DNA of 64,000 bases from G965222535 sp965222535 (GTDB lineage: Bacteria > Pseudomonadota > Gammaproteobacteria > HK1): NCBI GenBank assembly GCA_965222535.1, contig OZ244957.1:806001-870000 (forward strand). Reading direction: 5' to 3'. Within the stretch, counting starts at the first letter, position 1, and the number at the start of each line of letters is the position of its first letter. Below are positions 23,607-31,916 of the stretch, in pieces. Both the position numbers and the translations under genes were made by a program. The notes under the pieces were generated by a model. It was given only the letters and a program-made list of their open reading frames with translations, searched no databases and had not been told where the DNA came from.

Positions 23607-25946
23607 ATGAGGTCGCCTGTGTTCGTTAGCGGCGCACCGCCGCCCACCGGATTGCATGCAATCCGACGCAACAGCACGGTTGAGATCATCGCCAAAGCGC
23701 GCCGCACGCCGCGACCGCTGCGACATGCAAAGCAGCGCCTGCTGCTAAGCGTACTGCTGGCGCTATCCGCCCTGCCCGCGATTGCCCAGCAGGACCGATG
23801 GGCGTACTGCAGCAGCGAGTCTCTGTCGCCACCCGCGCCGCGTTTCCAGACACCGCTGACCATTGCCGCCGATACCCTCTGGATCAGCGCCGATCGGCTA
23901 TCGGTCACAAAGCAGCAAGGGGTGTTTAGCGGTAACGTCCAATCCGCTCACGGTACGCAGAAGCTAAAAGCCGACCGGCTGATCTATCAGTTCAACTCAG
24001 AGCGGCGTCTCAGTGCGGTTGGCATGATCGATTTCTGGGATGATGATTTGTACCTGTCTGGCGATCGGCTGGAGTCGGTCAGCGATAGCATCAGCGTAAC
24101 CAATCCAAGCTTTCGCTGGTCAGCAACACCGCTGCGGATCAGCGGTCACCGCGCCGAGGCGCGCGGCGACGGTACGCTGCGCATCACCGACGGGCAGTAC
24201 ACCACCTGCGCGGGCGACACGCCGTTGTGGTTTCTCTACGCCGCCAAGTGGACTATCGATCGCCGCCAGCGCCGCGTCACAGCCGAACAGGCGCGCTTGC
24301 ATTTGTTGGGGATCCCGCTGCTTTACCTTCCCCGATTTACATACACCGCAGCAGCAAAACGCAGCAGTGGGATGCTCACCCCCAAATTCAGCGTCTCCGA
24401 CTCGCGTGGCTTAGAAACCACCCTGCGCTACTATTTTAATCTCGCGCCGCATTACGATGCGACTCTCAGCGTGCGCGGCATGAGTCGTCGCGGCGTACAA
24501 CTGAAAAGCGAATTGCGCTATCAGTATGGTAGCGCTCAAGGGCAACTGAGCGCCGAGGCATTGCCTAATGATCGGCGCTATGGGGATGATCGCTTCGCCG
24601 TAGCACTGAAACATCACGCCAACCTCAGCGAGCACCTCAGAGCGAAACTGGACTTTGGCTGGGTATCGGATCAACAGTATTTGCAAGATCTGGACGATCG
24701 GCTGGCACTCGTCAACAGCGGTGTTTATATCGCACGCAGTATCCGGCTCGACTACACTGGCGATAATTGGTCAGCATCGGCAATAGCGCAGGATTTTCAG
24801 CTTCTCGATCCCCATGCCGAGCATCCTTATCAATACCTGCCACAGCTGCGGATAAGAACTCAATTGCCTGAAAAGAACCGCCAGTTCAATTGGGCTGCAA
24901 ACGCCGAATCAGTCAACTTCCATAACCGCTCCGAGATCGGCCAAACGCGCCTTAACCTGCACTACAGCCTGTGGTATCCAGTGTATCGGCAAAGCGCTTT
25001 TATACGACCTCGGCTAAGCGTTGATTATACTCACTATCGCTTGCATCACCTGCCCGATACGGCTGCGGTTGATGATTCTGCTCAGCGCCTGTTGCCAACC
25101 CTTAGTATCGATGGCGGTTTGTTCTTTGAACGCAAGGGTCAATTTCACCAACGCCATTACACCCACACCTTGGAACCGCGTTTGTACTATCTGCTGCGCC
25201 CCTACACCGACCAGAGCAAACTGCCGAATCTCGATGCTAGGCAGTACAATTTAAACTTCGCCCAACTATTCCATGAACGTCTTTTCAGCGGGATCGATCG
25301 ATTGACTGACGCGAATCGGTTGACGCTGGCTCTGAGTTCACGTCTGCTTGACGCCACCGGTCGGCAGCGCGCTCACCTAAGTGTCGGCCAGATGCGCCAC
25401 TTTCGAGCGCGCCGCGTAACGCTGACCAGCCAATTAAAAAGCATTGTATCCACAACGCTTGAAGACCCCTTTCGCGCCTCGCCGGTGGTGGTCGAATTAA
25501 GCGTTGGGATAGCCCGCAACTGGTTACTGCGGGGTGACTATCACTACCGCAGCAGCAGCGACGAGCATACCAAACAAACCCTAGCGTTGCGCTATTTGTC
25601 CGACCAGGAACGTTTTATCAACCTTGGCTATCGCTCGGTGGCTGGTGCCGTCGCAGAGCAGGCGGATATCGCCGCTATATGGCCGGCGAGCGCCAACATA
25701 ACCGTCTTAGGGCGCTTCAGCTACGCGCTGACCGATGATACAATCCTCGACGCCATCGCCGGGCTGGCGTATGAGAATTGTTGCGTCAGATTCCAAGCTT
25801 TGCTGCTTCATTACCTCAGTGGGCAGCACGATCAGCACAATACAACGCTGCGCTTTGAGTTGCATTTAAAGGGTCTGAGTCACTTCAGAAGTGGGTTCAA
25901 TCGTTCCTTGATCCAGCGCAGCTTCCCCGGCTACGGCAATTTGTGA
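23607..25946 (+). CDS. lptD: LPS-assembly protein LptD
   Basis: Outer-membrane beta-barrel that inserts lipopolysaccharide into the outer leaflet with LptE. About 779 residues: signal sequence around 35-60 (LLLSVLLALSALPAIAQ), a periplasmic jellyroll with ADTLWISADRLSVTKQQGVF and GNVQSAHGTQKLKADRLIYQ, then a large strand-rich barrel. The disulfide cysteines expected for LptD are present: WAYCSS after the signal peptide, TTCAGD near 197, and the adjacent pair ENCCVRF near 725. ATG 23607 is preferred over GTG 23592; both give a long n-region before the signal peptide. surA and pdxA, common downstream neighbours, are replaced by truA. Confidence 0.94.
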   Translation: MRSPVFVSGAPPPTGLHAIRRNSTVEIIAKARRTPRPLRHAKQRLLLSVLLALSALPAIAQQDRWAYCSSESLSPPAPRFQTPLTIAADTLWISADRLSVTKQQGVFSGNVQSAHGTQKLKADRLIYQFNSERRLSAVGMIDFWDDDLYLSGDRLESVSDSISVTNPSFRWSATPLRISGHRAEARGDGTLRITDGQYTTCAGDTPLWFLYAAKWTIDRRQRRVTAEQARLHLLGIPLLYLPRFTYTAAAKRSSGMLTPKFSVSDSRGLETTLRYYFNLAPHYDATLSVRGMSRRGVQLKSELRYQYGSAQGQLSAEALPNDRRYGDDRFAVALKHHANLSEHLRAKLDFGWVSDQQYLQDLDDRLALVNSGVYIARSIRLDYTGDNWSASAIAQDFQLLDPHAEHPYQYLPQLRIRTQLPEKNRQFNWAANAESVNFHNRSEIGQTRLNLHYSLWYPVYRQSAFIRPRLSVDYTHYRLHHLPDTAAVDDSAQRLLPTLSIDGGLFFERKGQFHQRHYTHTLEPRLYYLLRPYTDQSKLPNLDARQYNLNFAQLFHERLFSGIDRLTDANRLTLALSSRLLDATGRQRAHLSVGQMRHFRARRVTLTSQLKSIVSTTLEDPFRASPVVVELSVGIARNWLLRGDYHYRSSSDEHTKQTLALRYLSDQERFINLGYRSVAGAVAEQADIAAIWPASANITVLGRFSYALTDDTILDAIAGLAYENCCVRFQALLLHYLSGQHDQHNTTLRFELHLKGLSHFRSGFNRSLIQRSFPGYGNL

Positions 25947-25969
25947 AACCACTGAGGGGCGACACAGAT

Positions 25970-26791
25970 ATGCGCATCGCAGCCGGTATTGAATACGATG
26001 GCAGTGGCTTTTATGGCTGGTCCTCTCAGCCGCGCCTGCGCAGCGTACAAACCGAGGTTGAACGCGCCCTCTCCCGCGTCGCTGACCATGCGGTGGAGGT
26101 GGTTTGCGCCGGTCGCACCGATACTGGCGTCCACGCCAACGGTCAGGTGGTACACTTTGACAGCGCTGCAATACGCAGCGAACGCGCTTGGGTGTTGGGC
26201 AGCAACAGCAATCTCCCCAACGATGTTTGTGTGCGATGGGCGCGCTGCATGCCGCTTGAGTTCCATGCCCGCTTCTCCGCGTTGCGGCGCGACTACCGTT
26301 ACTTGATCCTGAATCGCCCCGAGCGTTCCGCCTTAGCGCACGCGCGGGCCGGCTGGGTGCGCCACCCGCTGACGACGGACGCCATGGCTGCCGGCGCGGC
26401 ATGGTTGGTTGGTGAACATGACTTCAGCGCCTTCCGCGCCGCCGGCTGTCAGGCACGCAGCGCGGTGCGTTGTCTGCACCGCCTGCGGGTGCAGCGCCAC
26501 CATGACTGGATCGTGATCGAGGCCAGCGCAAACGCTTTCCTGCAGCATATGGTGCGCAACATTGTCGGTGTGCTGATCGCCATCGGTCATGGCGTCCATC
26601 CCCCAAAATGGGCGCATACGGTTTTGGCAGGAAAGGACCGCCGCGCTGCCGGAATAGCTGCTGCAGCCCAGGGGTTATACTTGGAGGGCGTCGATTACCC
26701 ACCGCAATATGATCTGCCAACCACTGCCATTGAACCTCTGTGGCAACCAAAAGAGCCCGCCGCCAAAAGCAGTAGCGGCGTTCGGGATTGA
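25970..26791 (+). CDS. truA: tRNA pseudouridine(38-40) synthase
   Basis: Modifies uridines 38-40 in the anticodon arm of many tRNAs. 273 residues from ATG 25970, which has GAGGGG about 10 bases upstream and gives the family start MRIAAGIEYDGSGFYGW. CAGRTDTGVHANGQVVHF near 50 holds the catalytic aspartate. FHARFSALRRDYRYLI near 100, GEHDFSAFRA near 145 and AFLQHMVRNIVGVL near 200 are further TruA blocks. An upstream GTG at 25943 would overlap the lptD stop (GTGA) and add nine residues; both starts are possible, and tight linkage to lptD is clear. Confidence 0.95.
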   Translation: MRIAAGIEYDGSGFYGWSSQPRLRSVQTEVERALSRVADHAVEVVCAGRTDTGVHANGQVVHFDSAAIRSERAWVLGSNSNLPNDVCVRWARCMPLEFHARFSALRRDYRYLILNRPERSALAHARAGWVRHPLTTDAMAAGAAWLVGEHDFSAFRAAGCQARSAVRCLHRLRVQRHHDWIVIEASANAFLQHMVRNIVGVLIAIGHGVHPPKWAHTVLAGKDRRAAGIAAAAQGLYLEGVDYPPQYDLPTTAIEPLWQPKEPAAKSSSGVRD

Positions 26792-26806
26792 GTTGAAGAG
26801 GTTGCA

Positions 26807-27532
26807 ATGCCACTGTCAGAGCAACAAGCGCTGTCGCTACCGATGCACAGTGGCCGCTGTTTGCAGAGCTTTATCGTTGGCGCTAACGATGAAGCGATAG
26901 CGATTGCCAAGGCGATCGCATTGCGCACACAACCGCCGCGGGTAGCGTGGCTCCATGGCCCGGCAAACTGCGGTAAGTCGCATCTGCTGGAAGCTTTGTG
27001 CACTACCGCGCAAGCCGATGGTCGCCGTGCGGCCTACATCGGACTCAGCGCGATACCCACTGCCGCACCGCTGAAGCTGGATGGCTACACCGCTTTTGAC
27101 CTAGTGTGTCTGGATGATGTCGCCGTACGCCTCTCCCACCCTGAGTGGGAAGCGGTTTTGTTCAGTCTGTATAACGAGTTGGAGGCTGCTGGCAGAGCAC
27201 TGGTGATGACCGCGCAGATGCCGGTGGGTGGGCTGCGCTGCGTGCTGCCAGACTTGGCATCACGCCTAAGCGCCAGCGTACAACTGCGCCTGCGACCCCT
27301 GGATCAGGCAGGGCTTCAACTGTTGTTGCAACAACGCGGGCGGGCGCTCGGCTTGCACCTGTCAGTGGAGGTGCAACAGTGGCTGTTGCGGCGTATCCAG
27401 CGCGATGTACCGACATTGTTGGGGATCCTCGACTATCTCGATCGCGTCTCGTTATCAGCCCAACGCCGTCTCACGATTCCCTTTATACGTGAGGTCCTGA
27501 GGCGCTATCCCAACCGTCCGTTTTATACCTGA
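26807..27532 (+). CDS. hda: DnaA regulatory inactivator Hda
   Basis: AAA+ protein related to DnaA that, with the DNA-loaded beta clamp, triggers ATP hydrolysis by DnaA after replication starts. 241 residues. The N-terminal QALSLPMHSG fits the clamp-binding motif region. Walker A is GPANCGKSHLL near 49, Walker B LVCLDDV near 100, and a sensor/arginine-finger segment LPDLASRLSASVQLRL near 150. It follows truA by 15 bases on the same strand. It lacks the DnaA DNA-binding domain, which separates it from DnaA. Confidence 0.88.
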   Translation: MPLSEQQALSLPMHSGRCLQSFIVGANDEAIAIAKAIALRTQPPRVAWLHGPANCGKSHLLEALCTTAQADGRRAAYIGLSAIPTAAPLKLDGYTAFDLVCLDDVAVRLSHPEWEAVLFSLYNELEAAGRALVMTAQMPVGGLRCVLPDLASRLSASVQLRLRPLDQAGLQLLLQQRGRALGLHLSVEVQQWLLRRIQRDVPTLLGILDYLDRVSLSAQRRLTIPFIREVLRRYPNRPFYT

Positions 27533-27757
27533 TCCGCACCGCCTCGCTTACAAGTGATGCGCATGAAAGACATTGTTTGCCGAGCGCCTCGTCGTTGGCC
27601 GGCACCTGCGTTTTGCGATCACATAATATCCCCCCTGCAACATGTTTCAGCGCCTTGCTGCACCCGCAAGCCCACCTGAGAGACATTGCGACTTTGCATT
27701 GGCACGATCATGAGGTGTACCGTCTTTAGTGGGGCGAATGAGGCAGCGGACGATCTG

Positions 27758-29506
27758 ATGCCACGACTAGGGCTGCAATCTCGGTTCCCACCACCGAGCC
27801 GTTACCGGCGACCAAGTGGGGCGGTGCTGCTTGCATTGACGCTCATTCTGACCCTGACAGCCACCTCAGGGCTGCTTGCTTACCTACAGCAGTTATCGAT
27901 CACCCGGCAACAGCAGGCAGTTCATCATACCGTGCGTACATTAGCAGCGGCTAAGCAGGTGCTGATCGGGTATGCGGTGACGTACCCTGATCATTTTCCT
28001 TATGATTCTCCCAAGCATGGTCCGGGGTTCCTGCCATGCCCGGATACAAACAACGACGGTTCACCAAACCCTCCCTGTGGGAAGAAGGACTTCGGGCTGC
28101 ATCCCACCGGACGGTTGCCGTGGCGCTATCTGGGGCTGGACGACTTGCGCGACAGCGCTGGGGAGCGGCTGTGGTACGCACTGTCGTTGAATTTCCGCAA
28201 CAACCCAAAGATTTCGAGCCTCAACAGCGATACGCCAGGTCAACTGTGCGTTGACACCAACCACGATAACGACTGTAACGACAGCGTCGACGCCAGCGAT
28301 CTGGTGGCGATCCTGTTTGCCCCTGGCTTTGCGCTGGAGTCTCAGGATCGCGCCAGCGATGTCAACGATTTAACACACTACCTTGAAGGCGATAATGTGT
28401 CACGTGCAGATGGTCGCTATCAACGTGCCAGCAGTACCGCGGTCGACGCCGCAGAGCACTTCAACGATCGCCTTGTGACCTTATCCCGCGGGGAGTTAAT
28501 GGCGGCGATCGAACGCCGCGTACTCAAGGAAGCAGAACAAGCGTTGCTTGCTTACGCTGAAGATGGCGACGGCGACAGCGCTGCCACCTATCTGTGGCTG
28601 GCACCGTTTGACAATCCGTCAACCGCGGCGTACCGCGGCGAGGTTGGGCAACACTTCGGTCAGATAGCACATCATTATCGCTTACAACCCCCTTTTGCAA
28701 CTGATTTCACGCTCGATCTCAGTCTCGCTGGCGGCTTCGCCGCGACCTTCGAAGGCACCGTCAGCAGCGCGCATTTAACCACGGCAACGATAGCATTTAA
28801 CGCTATCGATGGAAGTGCTTGCCGCTGGCATGATGCGACCAGCATTGACTGCAGCGCGAGCGCCCGCGCGGTGGTGCAAGGGGCTAACGCACCGCCTTAT
28901 CCCGCCACTTGGCGCGAACGACAGTGGCAGCTTGACGGGATAAAGTTCAGCGGATCAACCCACTATACCCCCGCCAGTGCGCGTGATGTACGCCGCCGTA
29001 GCGTAAGTACTGCCGATCCTAGCAGCGCAGCCCTAGAGCTATTGATAAACGATACCGCTTACTACCAAGCTTGCAGCACTTGCGGCGCAACCACAGCGCA
29101 ATCCGGCAGTGGCGCAGTCAAGGTGAAGCCTGACACGCTCGGAACGATCAGCGTCAGCGGCCTGCATGCCGATCTGGCGGTACCTGACGAACTCCCCGAG
29201 TGGTTTATCAAAAACCGATGGCATCATTTGATTTATATCGCCACCGCCGCGGCGCACGCCCCTGGGGGCAGCGGTCACTGTACACCTCCTTCATGCCTGA
29301 TCCTGACCGATCGCAGCGGTGCCACCAATCATACGATAGCGGCGCTGGCGCTAATCGCAGGGCCGACGCTTGCATTACAATCGCGCCCCTCAAACCAGCT
29401 CAGTGACTACTACGAGGACGCTAATCAAGATGGTGATGCGATTTTTGATGCGAGCTTGCCGCGATCAGCCGCTTTCAACGACAACATCATCGTCATCCAA
29501 CCCTAA
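27758..29506 (+). CDS. Pseudopilin-like secreted protein of unknown function
   Basis: About 582 residues with an N-terminal pilin-like hydrophobic helix (GAVLLALTLILTLTATSGLL, about 20-39) followed by a long amphipathic helix. Then comes a block I recognise from uncharacterised prepilin-type proteins of proteobacteria: LIGYAVTYPD, GPGFLPCPDTNNDGS, GRLPWRYLGLDDLRDSAGE, RLWYALSLNFRN. Two Asp/Asn loops, DTNHDNDCNDSVDASD (about 165) and DANQDGDAIFDAS (near the end), look like calcium sites. Cysteines are paired in the mature part. It could be a minor pseudopilin of a type II secretion or type IV pilus system. The start is uncertain: ATG 27710 and TTG 27686 are alternatives. Confidence 0.6.
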   Translation: MPRLGLQSRFPPPSRYRRPSGAVLLALTLILTLTATSGLLAYLQQLSITRQQQAVHHTVRTLAAAKQVLIGYAVTYPDHFPYDSPKHGPGFLPCPDTNNDGSPNPPCGKKDFGLHPTGRLPWRYLGLDDLRDSAGERLWYALSLNFRNNPKISSLNSDTPGQLCVDTNHDNDCNDSVDASDLVAILFAPGFALESQDRASDVNDLTHYLEGDNVSRADGRYQRASSTAVDAAEHFNDRLVTLSRGELMAAIERRVLKEAEQALLAYAEDGDGDSAATYLWLAPFDNPSTAAYRGEVGQHFGQIAHHYRLQPPFATDFTLDLSLAGGFAATFEGTVSSAHLTTATIAFNAIDGSACRWHDATSIDCSASARAVVQGANAPPYPATWRERQWQLDGIKFSGSTHYTPASARDVRRRSVSTADPSSAALELLINDTAYYQACSTCGATTAQSGSGAVKVKPDTLGTISVSGLHADLAVPDELPEWFIKNRWHHLIYIATAAAHAPGGSGHCTPPSCLILTDRSGATNHTIAALALIAGPTLALQSRPSNQLSDYYEDANQDGDAIFDASLPRSAAFNDNIIVIQP

Positions 29507-29868
29507 ATTCAAAGATGCTCTCTCCCTATCATACGAGAGGTGCGCTTGCTGGTTGAACTCAGGTTCCGTTATCTGTCAGAATGTGGGCTATCCTGAGTTT
29601 GTAGCCCGCTCAGGTACCTGCAAAAAGGCGCACCGAGAGGCCGCTGTTTTGTTTTCCTGCGGGGCGCTAAACCCAGCAGGCGACACCACTAGGTGCTCCA
29701 CCGGCAAGTAGTGCCGATGCGCCTCATCCGCCGCCCACTGGCAGCACTTCGCGCATGAGCGCATGCCAATGCCCGGATAGGTGCGTAACTCCAATCCAAT
29801 CTGAACCGCTGCTTTGCATCTCACCCAAGTGTCGCCAAGCGCGCTGGCTCAATCTACGAGGTCAGTAA
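29507..29868. other. Intergenic stretch without a convincing gene
   Basis: 362 bases. A 78-codon minus-strand frame (29588-29824) contains SCAKCCQWAADEAHRHYLPV but has no recognisable family or ribosome-binding site, and I leave it uncalled. No R-family repeat is visible. Confidence 0.35.
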
Positions 29869-31116
29869 GTGGCATCCATCATCATCATTGGTGGCGGGAT
29901 TGTCGGTGTCTGCAACGCCCTTGCGCTGCAGCAGACCGGTCATACCGTAACCCTGATTGACCGTGGTCAACCGGGGCGCGAGGCCTCCTATGGCAATGCC
30001 GGGGTGCTGTCTGAATCATCGGTGTTGGTGCTGAATAACCCCGATCTGCTGAAAATACTACCCCAACTGCTGCTGTATCGCTTCAACGGCTTTCGCTACA
30101 CGCCATCCTTTGTGGCGCGCCGGCTTGGCTGGTTTTTTCGCTTTTTGGCACATTGTACGCCGCATCAGGCACGGCATGCGGCGCAGGCGCTGCGCAATCT
30201 TCAGGTGCTGTCACTTAATCAGCACAAGCAATGGATTAAGGCCGCCGAGGTCGGTCATCTGCTGCGCCATGCCGGCTGGATGAAGGTGTTTCGCTCACAA
30301 AAGAGCTTCCGCAAATTCCAGTATGAGCTTGATATGATGCGCCAAGTGGGGGTGCCATTCACGGTGTATGAGCGTGAGCAGTTGCGGCAGATCGAACCCG
30401 GACTGAAACCCATCTATGAAAAAGCCATTCTGATGGACGCGACCTGCAGCGTGTCAAGCCCGTCCGATCTGACAGACGCCTACGTACGGCTGTTCACCGA
30501 CGCTGGCGGGAGCGTAAGGCAGGCCACCGTCACCGGTTTGAGTGAAGCCGACAGAGGCTGGCGGGTCGCGCTTGCGACAAGCGATGGCATGGCACTCGCC
30601 GAGCATGTTGTCATTGCTGCCGGCGCATGGTCATCCGAAATCGCCAGTTGGCTTGGCTATGATGTTCCACTCGCCTGGGAGCGCGGATACCATATGCACT
30701 TTGCGCAGGGCGACAGGCCGCCGCTGCGCCGCGCCATCCATGATTTCGCTGCAGGCTGCATTTTGGCACCTATGCGGCAAGGGATCCGTATCACCACTGG
30801 TGTCGAAATTGCGGCCCGCGACGCGCCGAAAAATTTCAGTCAAATCAAGAAAGCGATTATCAATGCGTCTGAGGCCTATGAAATAAAGCAACCCCTCGAT
30901 GATGAGCCTTGGATGGGCCGGCGACCTACGTTGATTGACTCACTGCCGATAATTGGGCCAGCGCCGCGGCATGCGCGTCTGTGGTTTAATTTTGGTCATC
31001 AACATGTTGGCTTATCGATGGCACCCGGTTCAGGGCTTGCCATCGCCGCGATGATGGCGGGTCGCCCACCGCCGGTTGACTGTGCCCCCTTTCGCGCCGC
31101 ACGCTTCACGCTGTAG
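29869..31116 (+). CDS. DadA-like FAD-dependent D-amino-acid dehydrogenase
   Basis: DAO-superfamily flavoenzyme, closest in form to the small subunit of D-amino-acid dehydrogenase, which oxidatively deaminates D-amino acids at the inner membrane. 415 residues. The FAD-binding Rossmann motif IIIIGGGIVGVCNALALQQ starts at residue 4, followed by GREASYGNAGVLS. The C-terminal substrate/FAD block is WMGRRPTLIDSLPIIGPAPR and FNFGHQHVGLSMAPGSG around 340-385. The start is GTG at 29869 with ACGAGG nine bases upstream. It stands alone; no alanine racemase is nearby, so the substrate is not determined. Confidence 0.82.
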   Translation: MASIIIIGGGIVGVCNALALQQTGHTVTLIDRGQPGREASYGNAGVLSESSVLVLNNPDLLKILPQLLLYRFNGFRYTPSFVARRLGWFFRFLAHCTPHQARHAAQALRNLQVLSLNQHKQWIKAAEVGHLLRHAGWMKVFRSQKSFRKFQYELDMMRQVGVPFTVYEREQLRQIEPGLKPIYEKAILMDATCSVSSPSDLTDAYVRLFTDAGGSVRQATVTGLSEADRGWRVALATSDGMALAEHVVIAAGAWSSEIASWLGYDVPLAWERGYHMHFAQGDRPPLRRAIHDFAAGCILAPMRQGIRITTGVEIAARDAPKNFSQIKKAIINASEAYEIKQPLDDEPWMGRRPTLIDSLPIIGPAPRHARLWFNFGHQHVGLSMAPGSGLAIAAMMAGRPPPVDCAPFRAARFTL

Positions 31117-31243
31117 CCATCCACTGCGCAAGAAGCTGGATGAATTCAGCGTTGTTCGCCTTGCGCCACAATCAAGGCGCTTTTCTGGGGATTTGATGGC
31201 CTTTCCCGAAGACCTAAAAAACCGCAAGAAGCATCCGGTTATA

Positions 31244-31420
31244 TACCGGTGTTACTTGAAGATGCTTGATTGCACACGCTCCCTTATCCCCTGCATGACC
31301 GGCTCTCTGAATTTTCGCCTACAAATTGGGCTTCGATAAACGCTCTGGAAAGGGCTGAGGGCGAGGCTTTGGGATGAGAGCATGACTTTAGCCCTTTCCT
31401 GCATCTTCAAGTAATTGGGC
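31244..31420 (+). mobile_element. MITE-like element with IS630-type termini
   Basis: Left end TACCGGTGTTACTTGAAGAT at 31244, preceded by TA, with the inverted partner GCATCTTCAAGTAA at 31401-31414. Total is about 177 bases with no coding capacity. The interior includes GGGCTGAGGGCGAGGCTTTGG. The right end is less well kept than in the 59818 copy. Confidence 0.6.
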
Positions 31421-31650
31421 TGAAAATCGAAAACTGATGCTGCGTTGAGCGGTAGCGTACAGCGCTTGCATACTTGCGGTTGGCTACATAAAATATCATT
31501 TTTATCGAGCCGTTGCCCTATCTCATCAGAATCACTATAGGCTACGGGCTCAAAAAAGAGACCTTATGTCGCTCAGCGCGCCGGCTAAATCACCCATCAG
31601 GGGCAAATGAAGCCTTTTACACCTCTTCCGTGCAGGAGGCATGTGCGTGC

Positions 31651-31760
31651 CCTGCGGGGCTTGTCTATTGTGGAAAGGATTATAAATCAACGGTTTATGT
31701 TATAGATGAGCGTGCCCCTTTCCCCAATCCTCATCCCGTTGCAGTTTTTCGAGGTTCCTT
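31651..31760 (-). repeat. R1 repeat upstream of rpoD, hairpin end missing
   Basis: GCGGGGCTTGTCTATTGTGG, then AAATCAACGGTTTATGTTAT, CCCTTTCCCCAATCCTCATC and TTTTTCGAGGTTCC. Inverse orientation. It ends 157 bases before the rpoD start, so it lies in or near the rpoD leader. The 31421-31650 part of the gap shows nothing else. Confidence 0.75.
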
Positions 31761-31916
31761 TTGTCCTTGCTTTGGCTGGAGCAGGGATTAAAATTAAAAT
31801 GAAATCAGCATCCAGAATCCAGTTATGGCTATGGCTCTCAACGTATGGATTAAAAACTTCCGTAAAACCGCCCGCTGACTATTGTCAGCCCCTTCAAAGA
31901 CAGTGAGTCCCCAACG

